Positions 1 to 8,798 are shown, counted from the stretch's first letter. The stretch: DNA of 42,810 nucleotides from Pseudomonadota bacterium (GCA_015493505.1 WGDA01000055.1:1-42810); one strand, 5' to 3'. The notes: generated by a model not told the origin, from the letters alone. Made by a program: numbers and translations.

Positions 1-1612
1 GGATAAAAGTTATTCAGCGCTGTATCCTCATGACCACCGATCCCGGGGACCTTGTCCTCGATCCCACCTGCGGCTCCGGTACCACGGCGTATGTGGCGGA
101 GCAGTGGGGCCGCCGGTGGATCACGATCGATACCTCCCGTGTGGCGCTGGCACTGGCCCGCGCCCGCCTCATGGGGGCCCGTTACCCCTATTACATCCTT
201 GCCGACAGCCGCGAAGGCCAGCTCAAGGAGGCGGAAATCACCGGCAAGGCCCCCTCCGAAGCGCCGACGCGAAACGACATCCGCCAGGGGTTCGTCTATC
301 AGCGCGTGCCCCACATCACCCTCAAGTCCATCGCCAACAACGCGGAGATCGACGTCATCTACGAGAAGTGGCAGCCAAAGGTCCAAAACGCCCTGGATCG
401 ACTCAACCGGGCCCTGCGTGGACACAAAATTCCCTTCAAGGTCACCACCGGTGGTCGGGAGGGGAAAGAGGTCATCTTCGACGCCCCGAACGACGCTACC
501 TTCACCATGCCCAGCGGCGAGGTCGTCAAGGCGTACGAACTGGTGGAATGAGAAGTGCCGCGGGAGGCCCCGGACGACTGGCCGCCGGAGGCGAGAGAAC
601 CCCTGAGGGATTTTTGGAAGGCCTGTATCGCCCGCCAGAAGGAGATCGACGCCTCCATTGCCGCCCATGCCGACTACGAATACCTCTATGACCGGCCTTA
701 CGAGGATAAAAAGAAGGTGCGGGTCGCCGGGCCGTTCACGGTAGAAAGCCTCTCACCGCACCGGGTCCTCACGGTGGATGAAGGCGACGAACTCATCGAC
801 ACGGTAAAGGATTCGGGAGACAGCGGATACGGGACGGAACGTGACTTCAATCAGATCATCCTGGAAAATCTGAAGATTGCCGGTGTTCAACAGGCTCACA
901 AGGAAGACAAGATCGACTTTCTCTCTCTGACCCCCTGGCCTGGGGAGTATATCTGCGGGGAAGGGCGCTATCTCGAAGGAAACGACGAAAACGGCGTCCA
1001 GAAGCGTGCTGCCATATTCATCGGGCCGGAATTTGGAACGGTCACGCGCCCCGATCTGGTCGCCGCCGCCCGTGAAGCGGCGGACGCCGGCTTCGACGTG
1101 CTGATCGCTTGCGCCTTCAATTACGACGCCTACGCCTCGGAGTTCGAGAAACTGGGCCGGATTCCCATCCTCAAGGCCCGAATGAACGCGGACCTGCACA
1201 TGGCGGGCGACTTGAAGGGCAAGGGCAACCTGTTCGTCATCTTTGGGGAACCGGACATCGATATCATCGAAGTGGGGGACGGTCAAATACAGGTCAAAAT
1301 CAACGGCGTGGACGTCTTTCATCCAACACCGGGGAAATCCGCAGCGACGGCGCGGACGGAATCGCCTGCTGGTTCATCGACACCGATTACAACGAGGAGA
1401 GCTTCTTCGTCCGCCACGCCTATTTCCTCGGCGTGAGCGATCCCTACAAATCCCTAAAAACTACCCTGAAGGCCGAAATCAACCTGGAGGCCTGGGAAAC
1501 CCTCTATTCCGACACCTCGCGTCCCTTCCCCAAACCCAAAGAAGGCCACATCGCCGTGAAAGTCATCAAGCACCTCGGGGACGAGGTCATGAAGGTGTTT
1601 CGGGTGAAGTAG
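1..1612 (+). pseudogene. Type III-like site-specific DNA methyltransferase, 3' portion, disrupted (5' end outside window)
   Basis: Frame open from window start; AdoMet motif '[12 protein letters not shown]'. ORFs 30-551 and 555-1436 are in the same frame, separated by one TGA (549-551, VE*EVPREAP). The C-terminus continues in another frame (ORF 1109-1612: NTGEIRSDGADGIACWFIDTDYNEESFFVRHAYF...) after an apparent 1-nt loss near 1325. Confidence 0.8.
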
Positions 1613-1617
1613 GCTGA

Positions 1618-1653
1618 TTGAAAAAAGATGACAATGGTTATATTATGATTGTC
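1618..1653 (+). promoter_or_regulatory. Sigma70-like promoter with overlapping inverted repeat
   Basis: TTGAAA (1618-1623), 17-nt spacer, TATTAT (1641-1646); perfect 6-bp inverted repeat GACAAT (1630-1635) / ATTGTC (1648-1653) flanking the -10; upstream of ORF 1690. Confidence 0.55.
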
Positions 1654-1689
1654 GGTTGAAGCATTATCATAAACCAGGAGAAAAAACAC

Positions 1690-2316
1690 ATGCTCATCGA
1701 AAAAAGCATTGTTGTTGTGGCAGATGGTTGGAATCCTAGAATTTTTACCGCTGACTGGTTAAATACCCATACGTTTGTCAAGGATTTCGAGACAGAGCTT
1801 GTCACACCCCCTCTTTCCGTCGCCAGCTCTCCCAGATTCAAACTGATTTGCGAACCTCGAAAACTTCAACTATCTTTGAAAGATCCGGCGAATGACGGCA
1901 TAGATGAGTTAGCAAGAATTGTCAGGCCAATCGTAAAAAAATTTCCTGAAACAAAATACACTGCCTTGGGCGTCAATTTCAAAGGGCGAATCGACTTTCC
2001 TTCCGAGGAGGCGGTATTTGATTTTATCAAAAAATATGTTTCCGTCGGGGCAATTCCGGAATTTTGCAAGGAAAATGATCCTTCATTAATGGTTATTGTC
2101 CATCTCATCCGAGAGAATATTTTGGGAAGCCGTTTAACGATTAAGATGTTGCCGGCCATAGAAGCCAAATCCCACCAATACGTTCTCATTGTGGATTTTA
2201 ATTTTCACAATGACCTTAAAAAACCGGATGACATCAAAACGAGACTTGGGAACGCATCAAGAAAAGAACAAAAGAGCTTAAAGATTTTGGAGGGCCTAAA
2301 GCGTGCCTCAGACTGA
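1690..2316 (+). CDS. Hypothetical protein, gene 1 of three-gene cassette
   Basis: 208-aa ORF with CAGGAG RBS upstream; overlaps the next ORF by 14 nt. Confidence 0.75.
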   Translation: MLIEKSIVVVADGWNPRIFTADWLNTHTFVKDFETELVTPPLSVASSPRFKLICEPRKLQLSLKDPANDGIDELARIVRPIVKKFPETKYTALGVNFKGRIDFPSEEAVFDFIKKYVSVGAIPEFCKENDPSLMVIVHLIRENILGSRLTIKMLPAIEAKSHQYVLIVDFNFHNDLKKPDDIKTRLGNASRKEQKSLKILEGLKRASD

Positions 2317-3022
2317 AAGCTTTTCTTCCATAAATCATTCAATAATTCCAGTTTTATACCCATTGGGTGAGGAAACCGCATTGAAACATGAAATCAAAGA
2401 GTCCTCCCCGGCATATTCAGCAGGTTCAGTTCAGCAAAATTATAAAATTTTGATGTTAGGCCTGGACTCAAATCCTCTATTCTCGGAAACAACCGAGGAA
2501 ATCTACCCTCAAAGCAGTGTTAGTGAAACTAAGAACATACTTCTTGACGCCACCGAAAATCTTCTTGCTGATATTTTGCAACAAACTGAAGATGAATTAC
2601 AACAATTTATTGACGCACTAAAATCCATTTCAGATTATATTTCCGCTAAAGAAATACTATATGACGATAAAGAAGATCTGCTTTCGGAGTTAGAGGAAAT
2701 CGCCGAAGAGTACAGCGTTCCCAACTGGGACGGCTACGAGGCCCTTCCCATAGAACCTCAAGCCCTTGAATTAGCTAAAAAGTTCATTAACGCTTTACCA
2801 GAGGACCTCCCCCTCCCTGAAACGGCCCCTGAGCCGGATGGCTCTATTTCCCTTGACTGGATTTGGTCCAAGGATCGTGTGTTTTCCTTGAGTGTCGGCA
2901 AAACCTATGAGCTGTCCTACGCCTGGATAGACAACGAGGATCGAGGATATGGCGTTGCGAAATTTGATGGCGAAACCGTGCCTAAACGGGTAATTGATTC
3001 TATTCGTGGCTTTATGTCGTGA
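2303..3022 (+). CDS. Conserved hypothetical protein, gene 2 of three-gene cassette
   Basis: 239-aa ORF; C-terminal block NWDGYEALPIEPQALELAKKFINALPEDLPLPETAPEPDGSISLDW...SLSVG...LSYAW resembles a recurrent uncharacterised family (from memory). Confidence 0.75.
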   Translation: MPQTESFSSINHSIIPVLYPLGEETALKHEIKESSPAYSAGSVQQNYKILMLGLDSNPLFSETTEEIYPQSSVSETKNILLDATENLLADILQQTEDELQQFIDALKSISDYISAKEILYDDKEDLLSELEEIAEEYSVPNWDGYEALPIEPQALELAKKFINALPEDLPLPETAPEPDGSISLDWIWSKDRVFSLSVGKTYELSYAWIDNEDRGYGVAKFDGETVPKRVIDSIRGFMS

Positions 3023-3417
3023 GTTCCAGACTGCCATCTGGCCTTCCTGAAGCGGTTCTCGATGAGGAAGACCTTGCGCGCTTTATCACTTCCTCGAAAC
3101 AGTTCAGTACAAACGGCGTAAAAGCAGCGGCGCTTTTGCCCAACAGAAATGGGGAAACCTCCGTTTTTCGACATGGCAAGCATCCATTATCCGACCTTTG
3201 GGGTCTGGCTGCTCAAAATATCCAAGATAGAAACGTCCATGGCGCGGCTATCTTTAAGGCCAAAAGTGTCAGAAAAACGGAGCTCGAGGTTATCGCAAAA
3301 GAACCGCCGCCGCGACACGCGGACATCGTAAACTGGCCAACCGGTGCATTAGGAAAAGCAAAACAAAAACAGATAGCCCTTTTAATCGCTCGTGAAGCAG
3401 AACTGATCTTGAAGTAA
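3019..3417 (+). CDS. Conserved hypothetical protein, gene 3 of three-gene cassette
   Basis: 132-aa ORF, GTG start overlapping the previous stop (GTGA); motifs RLPSGLP, ETSVFRH, HGAA, PPPRHADIVNWP. Confidence 0.75.
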   Translation: MSSRLPSGLPEAVLDEEDLARFITSSKQFSTNGVKAAALLPNRNGETSVFRHGKHPLSDLWGLAAQNIQDRNVHGAAIFKAKSVRKTELEVIAKEPPPRHADIVNWPTGALGKAKQKQIALLIAREAELILK

Positions 3418-3423
3418 TCTGAC

Positions 3424-5502
3424 ATGCAATTTCTTATTGCCGACACTTTCACCGAAAGCCTCGCGAAGCTGACGGGAGAGGAACAAAAGGCTGTCAAAAC
3501 CACGGCCTTTGACCTGCAGATGAATCCCGCCAATCCAGGGATGAAATTCCATAAAATCGACAGGGCAAAGGACCCGAACTTCTGGTCCGTCCGGGTCAAC
3601 AACGATATTCGCATCATCGTCCATCGCACGTCTTCAAGCCTCCTCCTCTGTTACGTGGATCATCACGAAGAGGCCTACCGATGGGCGCAGAGGCGGAAAC
3701 TGGAAACGCACCCCAAAACCGGCGCGGCCCAGTTAGTGGAAATAAGGGAAACCGTTCGGGAGGTCCCTGTTTACCAGGTTACAGAGCCACATGAGAAGTT
3801 CAAGCCCGCAAAACCTCTTTTATTCACCCATGTCTCGGATGAAGAGTTATTGCAGTATGGCGTTCCACCGGAATGGCTCGACGAGGTCCGGCAGGCGGAT
3901 GAAGACAAGATTCTGGAACTGGCGGAACATCTCCCCAGTGAGGCGGCGGAGGCCTTGCTGGATATTGCCGTGGGCGTCACGCCACAGAAAACAAGGGCCG
4001 CTACTGGGACAGATCCCTTTGAGCATCCGGACGCGCAGCGCCGATTTAGGGTAATGAACAACGTCGAGGAACTCAAACAAGCCCTGGAATTCCCGTGGGA
4101 AAAATGGACAATCTTTCTGCATCCGGCCCAACGGCAATGGGTTGAGTACAATTTCAATGGCCCCGCCCGCGTTTCGGGTTCGGCCGGAACGGGAAAAACC
4201 ATCGTGGCCCTTCACCGCGCCGTCTATCTCGCACGTAAAAACCCTGAAGCGCGGGTGTTGCTTGCGACATTTTCGGATATCCTGGCGAATAGCCTCAAGA
4301 CGAAACTACGACGCCTCATCAGCAGCGCCCCCAAGATCGCTGAACGTCTGGAAGTCCACGCCATGAAAGAGATCGGCCGCAGGCTTTACGAGCTGAACAT
4401 CGAACCGGCGCATATTGCCCCAAGAAACTTGATACAGAAGCTTCTTGTTGACGCCGCGAAAAAACTCGAGGAAGAACGTTTCAGCCCTCACTTTTTAATC
4501 ACGGAATGGGAACAAGTCGTTGACGCGTGGCAGTTAAAATCATGGGAAGAGTATCGTGACGTGAAAAGACTCGGGCGTAAAACCCGCTTGCCAGAAAGCA
4601 GGCGAGTCGTGCTGTGGTCCATCTTTGAAAAGGTTCGCGCGGAGCTGAATGACCGGGGGTTGATAACCTATGCCGGCCTTTTTGACAAATTGACAATCAC
4701 CGTGAAAGAGAAAAACCTCATCCCCTTTGATTTCGCGGTCATAGACGAGGCCCAGGACATCAGCGTCGCACAGTTGCGGTTCCTGTCGGCTTTGGGGGCA
4801 GATCGGCCAAACGGCCTTTTCTTTGCCGGAGACCTCGGCCAAAGAATCTTTCAACAACCCTTTTCATGGATGACATTGGGTGTGGATATTCGTGGACGCT
4901 CACGAACCCTGAGAATCAATTACAGGACATCCCACCAAATCCGGATGCAGGCGGATCGCCTCCTACCCCCTCAAGTGTCTGACGTGGATGGGAATATTGA
5001 CGACCGGCGGGGGACTATCTCTGTTTTTAACGGTCCCGAGCCGGATATAATCATATATGACACCCAAGAGGATGAGATCGAAAGCGTTGGTCAATGGCTT
5101 TCAAAAAGAAAAAGCGAGGGGATTTTGCCACATGAAATGAGCATCTTTGTTAGATCCGAAGAGGAATTGGAGCGGGCCCGGCTGGCGGCCGAAATGTCGA
5201 AACTCCCCTATAAAATTCTCGATGAAAGCGTCACGACCATCAGCGGCCATCTCTCCATCAGCACGATGCACCTGGCCAAGGGCCTGGAATTCCGTGCCGT
5301 CGCGGTGATGGCCTGTGATGACGAGGTGATTCCCTCTCAAAAACGGATTGAAACCGTCGCGGATGACGCGGACCTTGAAGAGGTTTACAACACCGAGCGC
5401 CATCTCCTCTACGTCGCCTGCACCCGCGCCCGCGATCATCTCCTTGTCACAGGCGTCGATCCCGCATCGGAGTTTTTGGATGATATGAGGATGAAGGGTT
5501 AA
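3424..5502 (+). CDS. RelE-like N-terminal domain fused to UvrD/Rep-type superfamily 1 helicase
   Basis: N-term ~100 aa RelE/ParE-like (FWSVRVNNDIRIIVHR...LLLCYVDHHEEAYRWAQRR); Walker A GSAGTGKT; Walker B VIDEAQD; C-terminal HLLYVACTRARDHLLVTG. Confidence 0.88.
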   Translation: MQFLIADTFTESLAKLTGEEQKAVKTTAFDLQMNPANPGMKFHKIDRAKDPNFWSVRVNNDIRIIVHRTSSSLLLCYVDHHEEAYRWAQRRKLETHPKTGAAQLVEIRETVREVPVYQVTEPHEKFKPAKPLLFTHVSDEELLQYGVPPEWLDEVRQADEDKILELAEHLPSEAAEALLDIAVGVTPQKTRAATGTDPFEHPDAQRRFRVMNNVEELKQALEFPWEKWTIFLHPAQRQWVEYNFNGPARVSGSAGTGKTIVALHRAVYLARKNPEARVLLATFSDILANSLKTKLRRLISSAPKIAERLEVHAMKEIGRRLYELNIEPAHIAPRNLIQKLLVDAAKKLEEERFSPHFLITEWEQVVDAWQLKSWEEYRDVKRLGRKTRLPESRRVVLWSIFEKVRAELNDRGLITYAGLFDKLTITVKEKNLIPFDFAVIDEAQDISVAQLRFLSALGADRPNGLFFAGDLGQRIFQQPFSWMTLGVDIRGRSRTLRINYRTSHQIRMQADRLLPPQVSDVDGNIDDRRGTISVFNGPEPDIIIYDTQEDEIESVGQWLSKRKSEGILPHEMSIFVRSEEELERARLAAEMSKLPYKILDESVTTISGHLSISTMHLAKGLEFRAVAVMACDDEVIPSQKRIETVADDADLEEVYNTERHLLYVACTRARDHLLVTGVDPASEFLDDMRMKG

Positions 5503-5511
5503 AGCTAATTT

Positions 5512-6111
5512 ATGACTCTAATTGAACGGTTATTTGAATTAGCAAAAGAGGGTTTATGGGGACAAATAATTTTTATGCTTATTTGTTTACTTTTAGGTGC
5601 GTTTTTCTCAGAATTATTTCATTTTTTGTTTGTTAAGATTATAAAAAAAACATTCATACAACGTAAGTTAGTCTACTTTGTAATTTTACCGTTAATATTA
5701 TTATTTATTTTTTTTCTAATCTTTTATAATCCAAATCGAGAAATAATTACAATACCAATAACGACGGATACTTATCATGTAGGGAAAGAATACAAAAAAA
5801 ATTATCCAGTCAAAAAAGAGGGCGGATCAACAGAATATCATTTCACTGTATTTTTAAAAAGAGTGCCTTATGAGGTAACAATAGAAATTGAAACATATGA
5901 CGTAGACAATATAAATGGATGGGTAATAGTCAACAACAAGAGGATTGGAAAATTTGATGTATTCCAAAAATGGAAAAAGAACATATTTGTAGTTAAGGGG
6001 GATAATTTTAAGAAAGGGAGAAATATCATAACGATAAAATCCAATGTATGGGCTGATGGTGAAATAGAAGACTTTCTATTCCGTAATCTTAAATTGATTG
6101 TGGTGTACTAA
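5512..6111 (+). CDS. Hypothetical membrane protein (two predicted N-terminal TM segments plus C-terminal beta-rich domain)
   Basis: Hydrophobic segments IIFMLICLLLGAFFSELFHFLF and LVYFVILPLILLFIFFLIFY; AT-rich ORF 9 nt after the helicase stop. Confidence 0.75.
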   Translation: MTLIERLFELAKEGLWGQIIFMLICLLLGAFFSELFHFLFVKIIKKTFIQRKLVYFVILPLILLFIFFLIFYNPNREIITIPITTDTYHVGKEYKKNYPVKKEGGSTEYHFTVFLKRVPYEVTIEIETYDVDNINGWVIVNNKRIGKFDVFQKWKKNIFVVKGDNFKKGRNIITIKSNVWADGEIEDFLFRNLKLIVVY

Positions 6112-6112
6112 A

Positions 6113-6823
6113 ATGCTTTATTATAAATACTGTAATTCTGATGGATTCGACATCCTACTCAATTCAAGGCTTAAAACGACAAGAGCCAGCGAGTTCAACG
6201 ATCCTTTTGATTTGGCCTTTGGTATCGACTTTGAAGAAACTGGTTCGGAAAAAATCGAACCAGGACTGACGAAAAAGTGGATACTTGAGTCAATTGAGAA
6301 AACAATGGATTCTCTAAATGAAAAATTTGGAATAGCTTGTTTTTCAAGGTGTCCAGACATCATTCAAATGTGGTCTCATTATGCTGAAAATCATAGAGGA
6401 ATCGTAATAGGGCTGGAGGAAGACGAATTCGTAGGAGATAGAGCAAAACTGGTTGAAGTAAAATACAGAAAAGACATGGTTATGCTCCCTTATACGGCTT
6501 CGATACCAATGAGTAAACAGGTTGAGAAAGAATATGAGAAGAGATTTAGAATTGTTATGGGAAGAAAAGAAAGCGGCTGGAGTTACGAGGAAGAAGTTCG
6601 TATCTATGCAGAATTGAAAGAGCAAGACAAGGATGGAAATTATTATGTGGAAATTCCCCCTTCATCGATCAGAGAAATATATTTAGGCCTCAGGTCTCCT
6701 GAAACTTCAGAAATAATCGCCAGGGCGCTAAAACAGAAAAAAGAATTCCGGCACCTCAAGATTTTCAAAATGGAAAAGTCGACAAGAGAGTATAAGCTAA
6801 TCCCCCGGCTGATCAACACATAA
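6113..6823 (+). CDS. DUF2971-like protein
   Basis: MLYYKYCNSDGFDILLNSRLKTTRASEFNDPFD...GIACFSRCPDIIQMWSHYAENHRGIVIGLE is typical of DUF2971; ATG at 6113 preferred over the track start at 6098. Confidence 0.8.
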   Translation: MLYYKYCNSDGFDILLNSRLKTTRASEFNDPFDLAFGIDFEETGSEKIEPGLTKKWILESIEKTMDSLNEKFGIACFSRCPDIIQMWSHYAENHRGIVIGLEEDEFVGDRAKLVEVKYRKDMVMLPYTASIPMSKQVEKEYEKRFRIVMGRKESGWSYEEEVRIYAELKEQDKDGNYYVEIPPSSIREIYLGLRSPETSEIIARALKQKKEFRHLKIFKMEKSTREYKLIPRLINT

Positions 6824-6845
6824 ATATGTCATAAAAGGTTGAACT

Positions 6846-7886
6846 ATGGATGAAGTCACCACTTACCATCCCCCCTGCACCATCACCCCGCGTATCGTGA
6901 GAGCGATAGCGGACATCTGCGAGGTCATTGGCCGCCTCGGCGCCATGGAAGATACCACTCGGGGGCTTTGGCTTCGGCGAATCAACCGCCTCCGCACGAT
7001 TCAGGGCTCGCTTGCCATAGAGGGAAACACCCTTTCGCTGGAGCAAATCACGGCGATTCTTGAAGGCAAAAGGGTTATTGCTCCCCCACGGGAAATACAG
7101 GAAGTCCGCAACGCGATTACGGCCTATGACCGGTTGCCCCGATGGAACCCGGAAAAGGAAGCCGATTTTCTGGAGGCGCACAAGACCCTGATGCGAGGTT
7201 TGCTCGACTCCGCCGGGTGCTACCGTCAAGGCGGAGTGGGCATCATGGCACGGGAAAGGGTTATCCATGTGGCGCCATCGGCAAAGCGGGTGCCGGCGCT
7301 GATGCGTGACCTCTTTGAATGGCTGAAAGCAAGCGAACATCACCCCCTTGTCACAAGCGCGATCTTTCACTATGAGCTCGAGTTCATCCATCCCTTTGAG
7401 GACGGTAATGGACGCATTGGGCGTCTTTGGCAAACCCTGATCCTTTCCCGCTGGAACCCGATATTCACGGCGGTGCCGGTTGAAAGCATGGTTTACAAAA
7501 GGCAACAGGACTATTACGAGGCCCTGGCCCAAAGCACGAGCAAAGGGGATTCTTCCCCTTTTGTTGAATTCATGATGGCGGCAATCCAGGAGGCGCTGGC
7601 TCAATATACCACCCCCCAAGTTACCCCCCAAGTCGCACGATTGCTTTTCGTCTTGAAAGACGAAATGTCGCGGGGGGAGATTCAAGCCGCGTTGGGCCTG
7701 AAGGACCGCAAATCCTTTCGCTCCCGCTATCTCGCCCCCGCCCTCAACGCGGGTCTGATCGAGATGACCATCCCAGAGCGGCCCAACAGCCGCCTGCAAA
7801 AATACAGCCTGACCGAAAAGGGCCGGCGGTTTGTTCATGAGTTGCAGGAAAAAATAAAAATATGGAAGTGTGATGGTGTCAGATAA
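6846..7886 (+). CDS. Fic family protein with C-terminal winged-helix-like region
   Basis: Fic motif HPFEDGNGRIGR; inhibitory-type motif SLAIEGN near the N-terminus; TTPQVTPQVARLL linker then HTH-like tail. Confidence 0.92.
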   Translation: MDEVTTYHPPCTITPRIVRAIADICEVIGRLGAMEDTTRGLWLRRINRLRTIQGSLAIEGNTLSLEQITAILEGKRVIAPPREIQEVRNAITAYDRLPRWNPEKEADFLEAHKTLMRGLLDSAGCYRQGGVGIMARERVIHVAPSAKRVPALMRDLFEWLKASEHHPLVTSAIFHYELEFIHPFEDGNGRIGRLWQTLILSRWNPIFTAVPVESMVYKRQQDYYEALAQSTSKGDSSPFVEFMMAAIQEALAQYTTPQVTPQVARLLFVLKDEMSRGEIQAALGLKDRKSFRSRYLAPALNAGLIEMTIPERPNSRLQKYSLTEKGRRFVHELQEKIKIWKCDGVR

Positions 7887-7897
7887 TCAAAAACACG

Positions 7898-8521
7898 TTA
7901 CCAACTTTGGGGCTTATGAATAGATGTTCCAGGGATAGGATCAGGAAGTTGTGATGATGCAAGAACCCCTTTCCGGATACGTTTTACAAAATTTGTATAT
8001 CTCATGAGCTCTTTTGAGGGATGGGTTTTCCCTGGTATGATTAAACCAATAGTTTTTCCATGTTGTTCCTTAACAATGCGTAGCGATTCTGCCAGATCAC
8101 TGTCATTTGAAACGATCACGGCGCAGTCATATCTATCAAGCCAAGAATCATTTAAAATATGAACTGCAAGATTAACATCAGAGCCTTTTTCCTCTGTTTT
8201 TATAATTTTTACAAAACGTTGTTGTTCTGACGGTGGTTCAGCAAGAGGAGCAGAGATAATATGGCTTAGGAAATGGCCATAATAAATTGAAAGTTCGGGA
8301 ATGAACTTTTGAATAGCTCGTAAGTAGGTTTTTTGTCTAAGAGGTTGTTTGGTGTCTATTTTTCCCGACACAAGCGCTGTAAAATATTTTATGGCAAGGA
8401 TTTTATTTTTAGGATCAAGTAACTGAATGAGCAGTTTTTTGAGATCCAACCATTTGTATGGAGTATTTTTTAAGGCCCGGTAATAAAGATTGAAACCGTC
8501 GATGTAAATGTAGGTACGCAT
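7898..8521 (-). CDS. NYN domain (LabA/DUF88-type) putative nuclease
   Basis: YIYIDGFNLYYRALK..., KGSDVNLAVHILNDSWLDRYDCAVIVSNDSDLAESLRIV: NYN/PIN-like acidic motifs. Confidence 0.88.
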   Translation of the reverse strand: MRTYIYIDGFNLYYRALKNTPYKWLDLKKLLIQLLDPKNKILAIKYFTALVSGKIDTKQPLRQKTYLRAIQKFIPELSIYYGHFLSHIISAPLAEPPSEQQRFVKIIKTEEKGSDVNLAVHILNDSWLDRYDCAVIVSNDSDLAESLRIVKEQHGKTIGLIIPGKTHPSKELMRYTNFVKRIRKGVLASSQLPDPIPGTSIHKPQSW

Positions 8522-8532
8522 ATTTTTCGTAT

Positions 8533-8561
8533 AAAAAAGCAGGGGTCACTTCCGTGACCCC
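8533..8561 (-). terminator. Rho-independent terminator-like hairpin in the leader of the NYN gene
   Basis: Plus strand aaaaaagcaGGGGTCACttccGTGACCCC; on the minus strand an 8-bp perfect stem with TTCC/GGAA tetraloop is followed by TGC then T6, 11 nt upstream of the ATG. Confidence 0.6.
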
Positions 8562-8721
8562 GCGCCCTGGGTCGAAACCACAGGGGATGTTAGACCCCAT
8601 TTCTGAGACCACTTATTTTATAATTCTTTAGTTTAAAAATGTCAAGGGAAAAATGAAAATTGTAGAGGATAAATTGGGATCAGGTCTTAAAGTTTGCAAT
8701 TTTTCCTCCCTTCCTCATCTA

Positions 8722-8754
8722 TTATCGATTTCTTACCAGGTAGAAAATCGGTAA
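8722..8754. repeat. Imperfect palindromic repeat, copy 1
   Basis: TTATCGATTTCTTACCAGGTAGAAAATCGGTAA; near-identical to 9355-9387. Confidence 0.8.
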
Positions 8755-8798
8755 TTCCTTTTACATTTTACATTTCACATTTTACTTTTTACTTTTTT

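Noticed and set aside
104-691. Alternative-frame ORFs 52-606, 104-691 and 359-658 over the methyltransferase
   Set aside because: Out-of-frame with the motif-bearing methyltransferase reading frame; Arg/Pro/Ser-rich translations typical of GC-rich shadows.
6813-7838. 341-aa minus-strand ORF antisense to the Fic gene
   Set aside because: Sense strand has full Fic motifs; antisense translation is low-complexity without domain signals.
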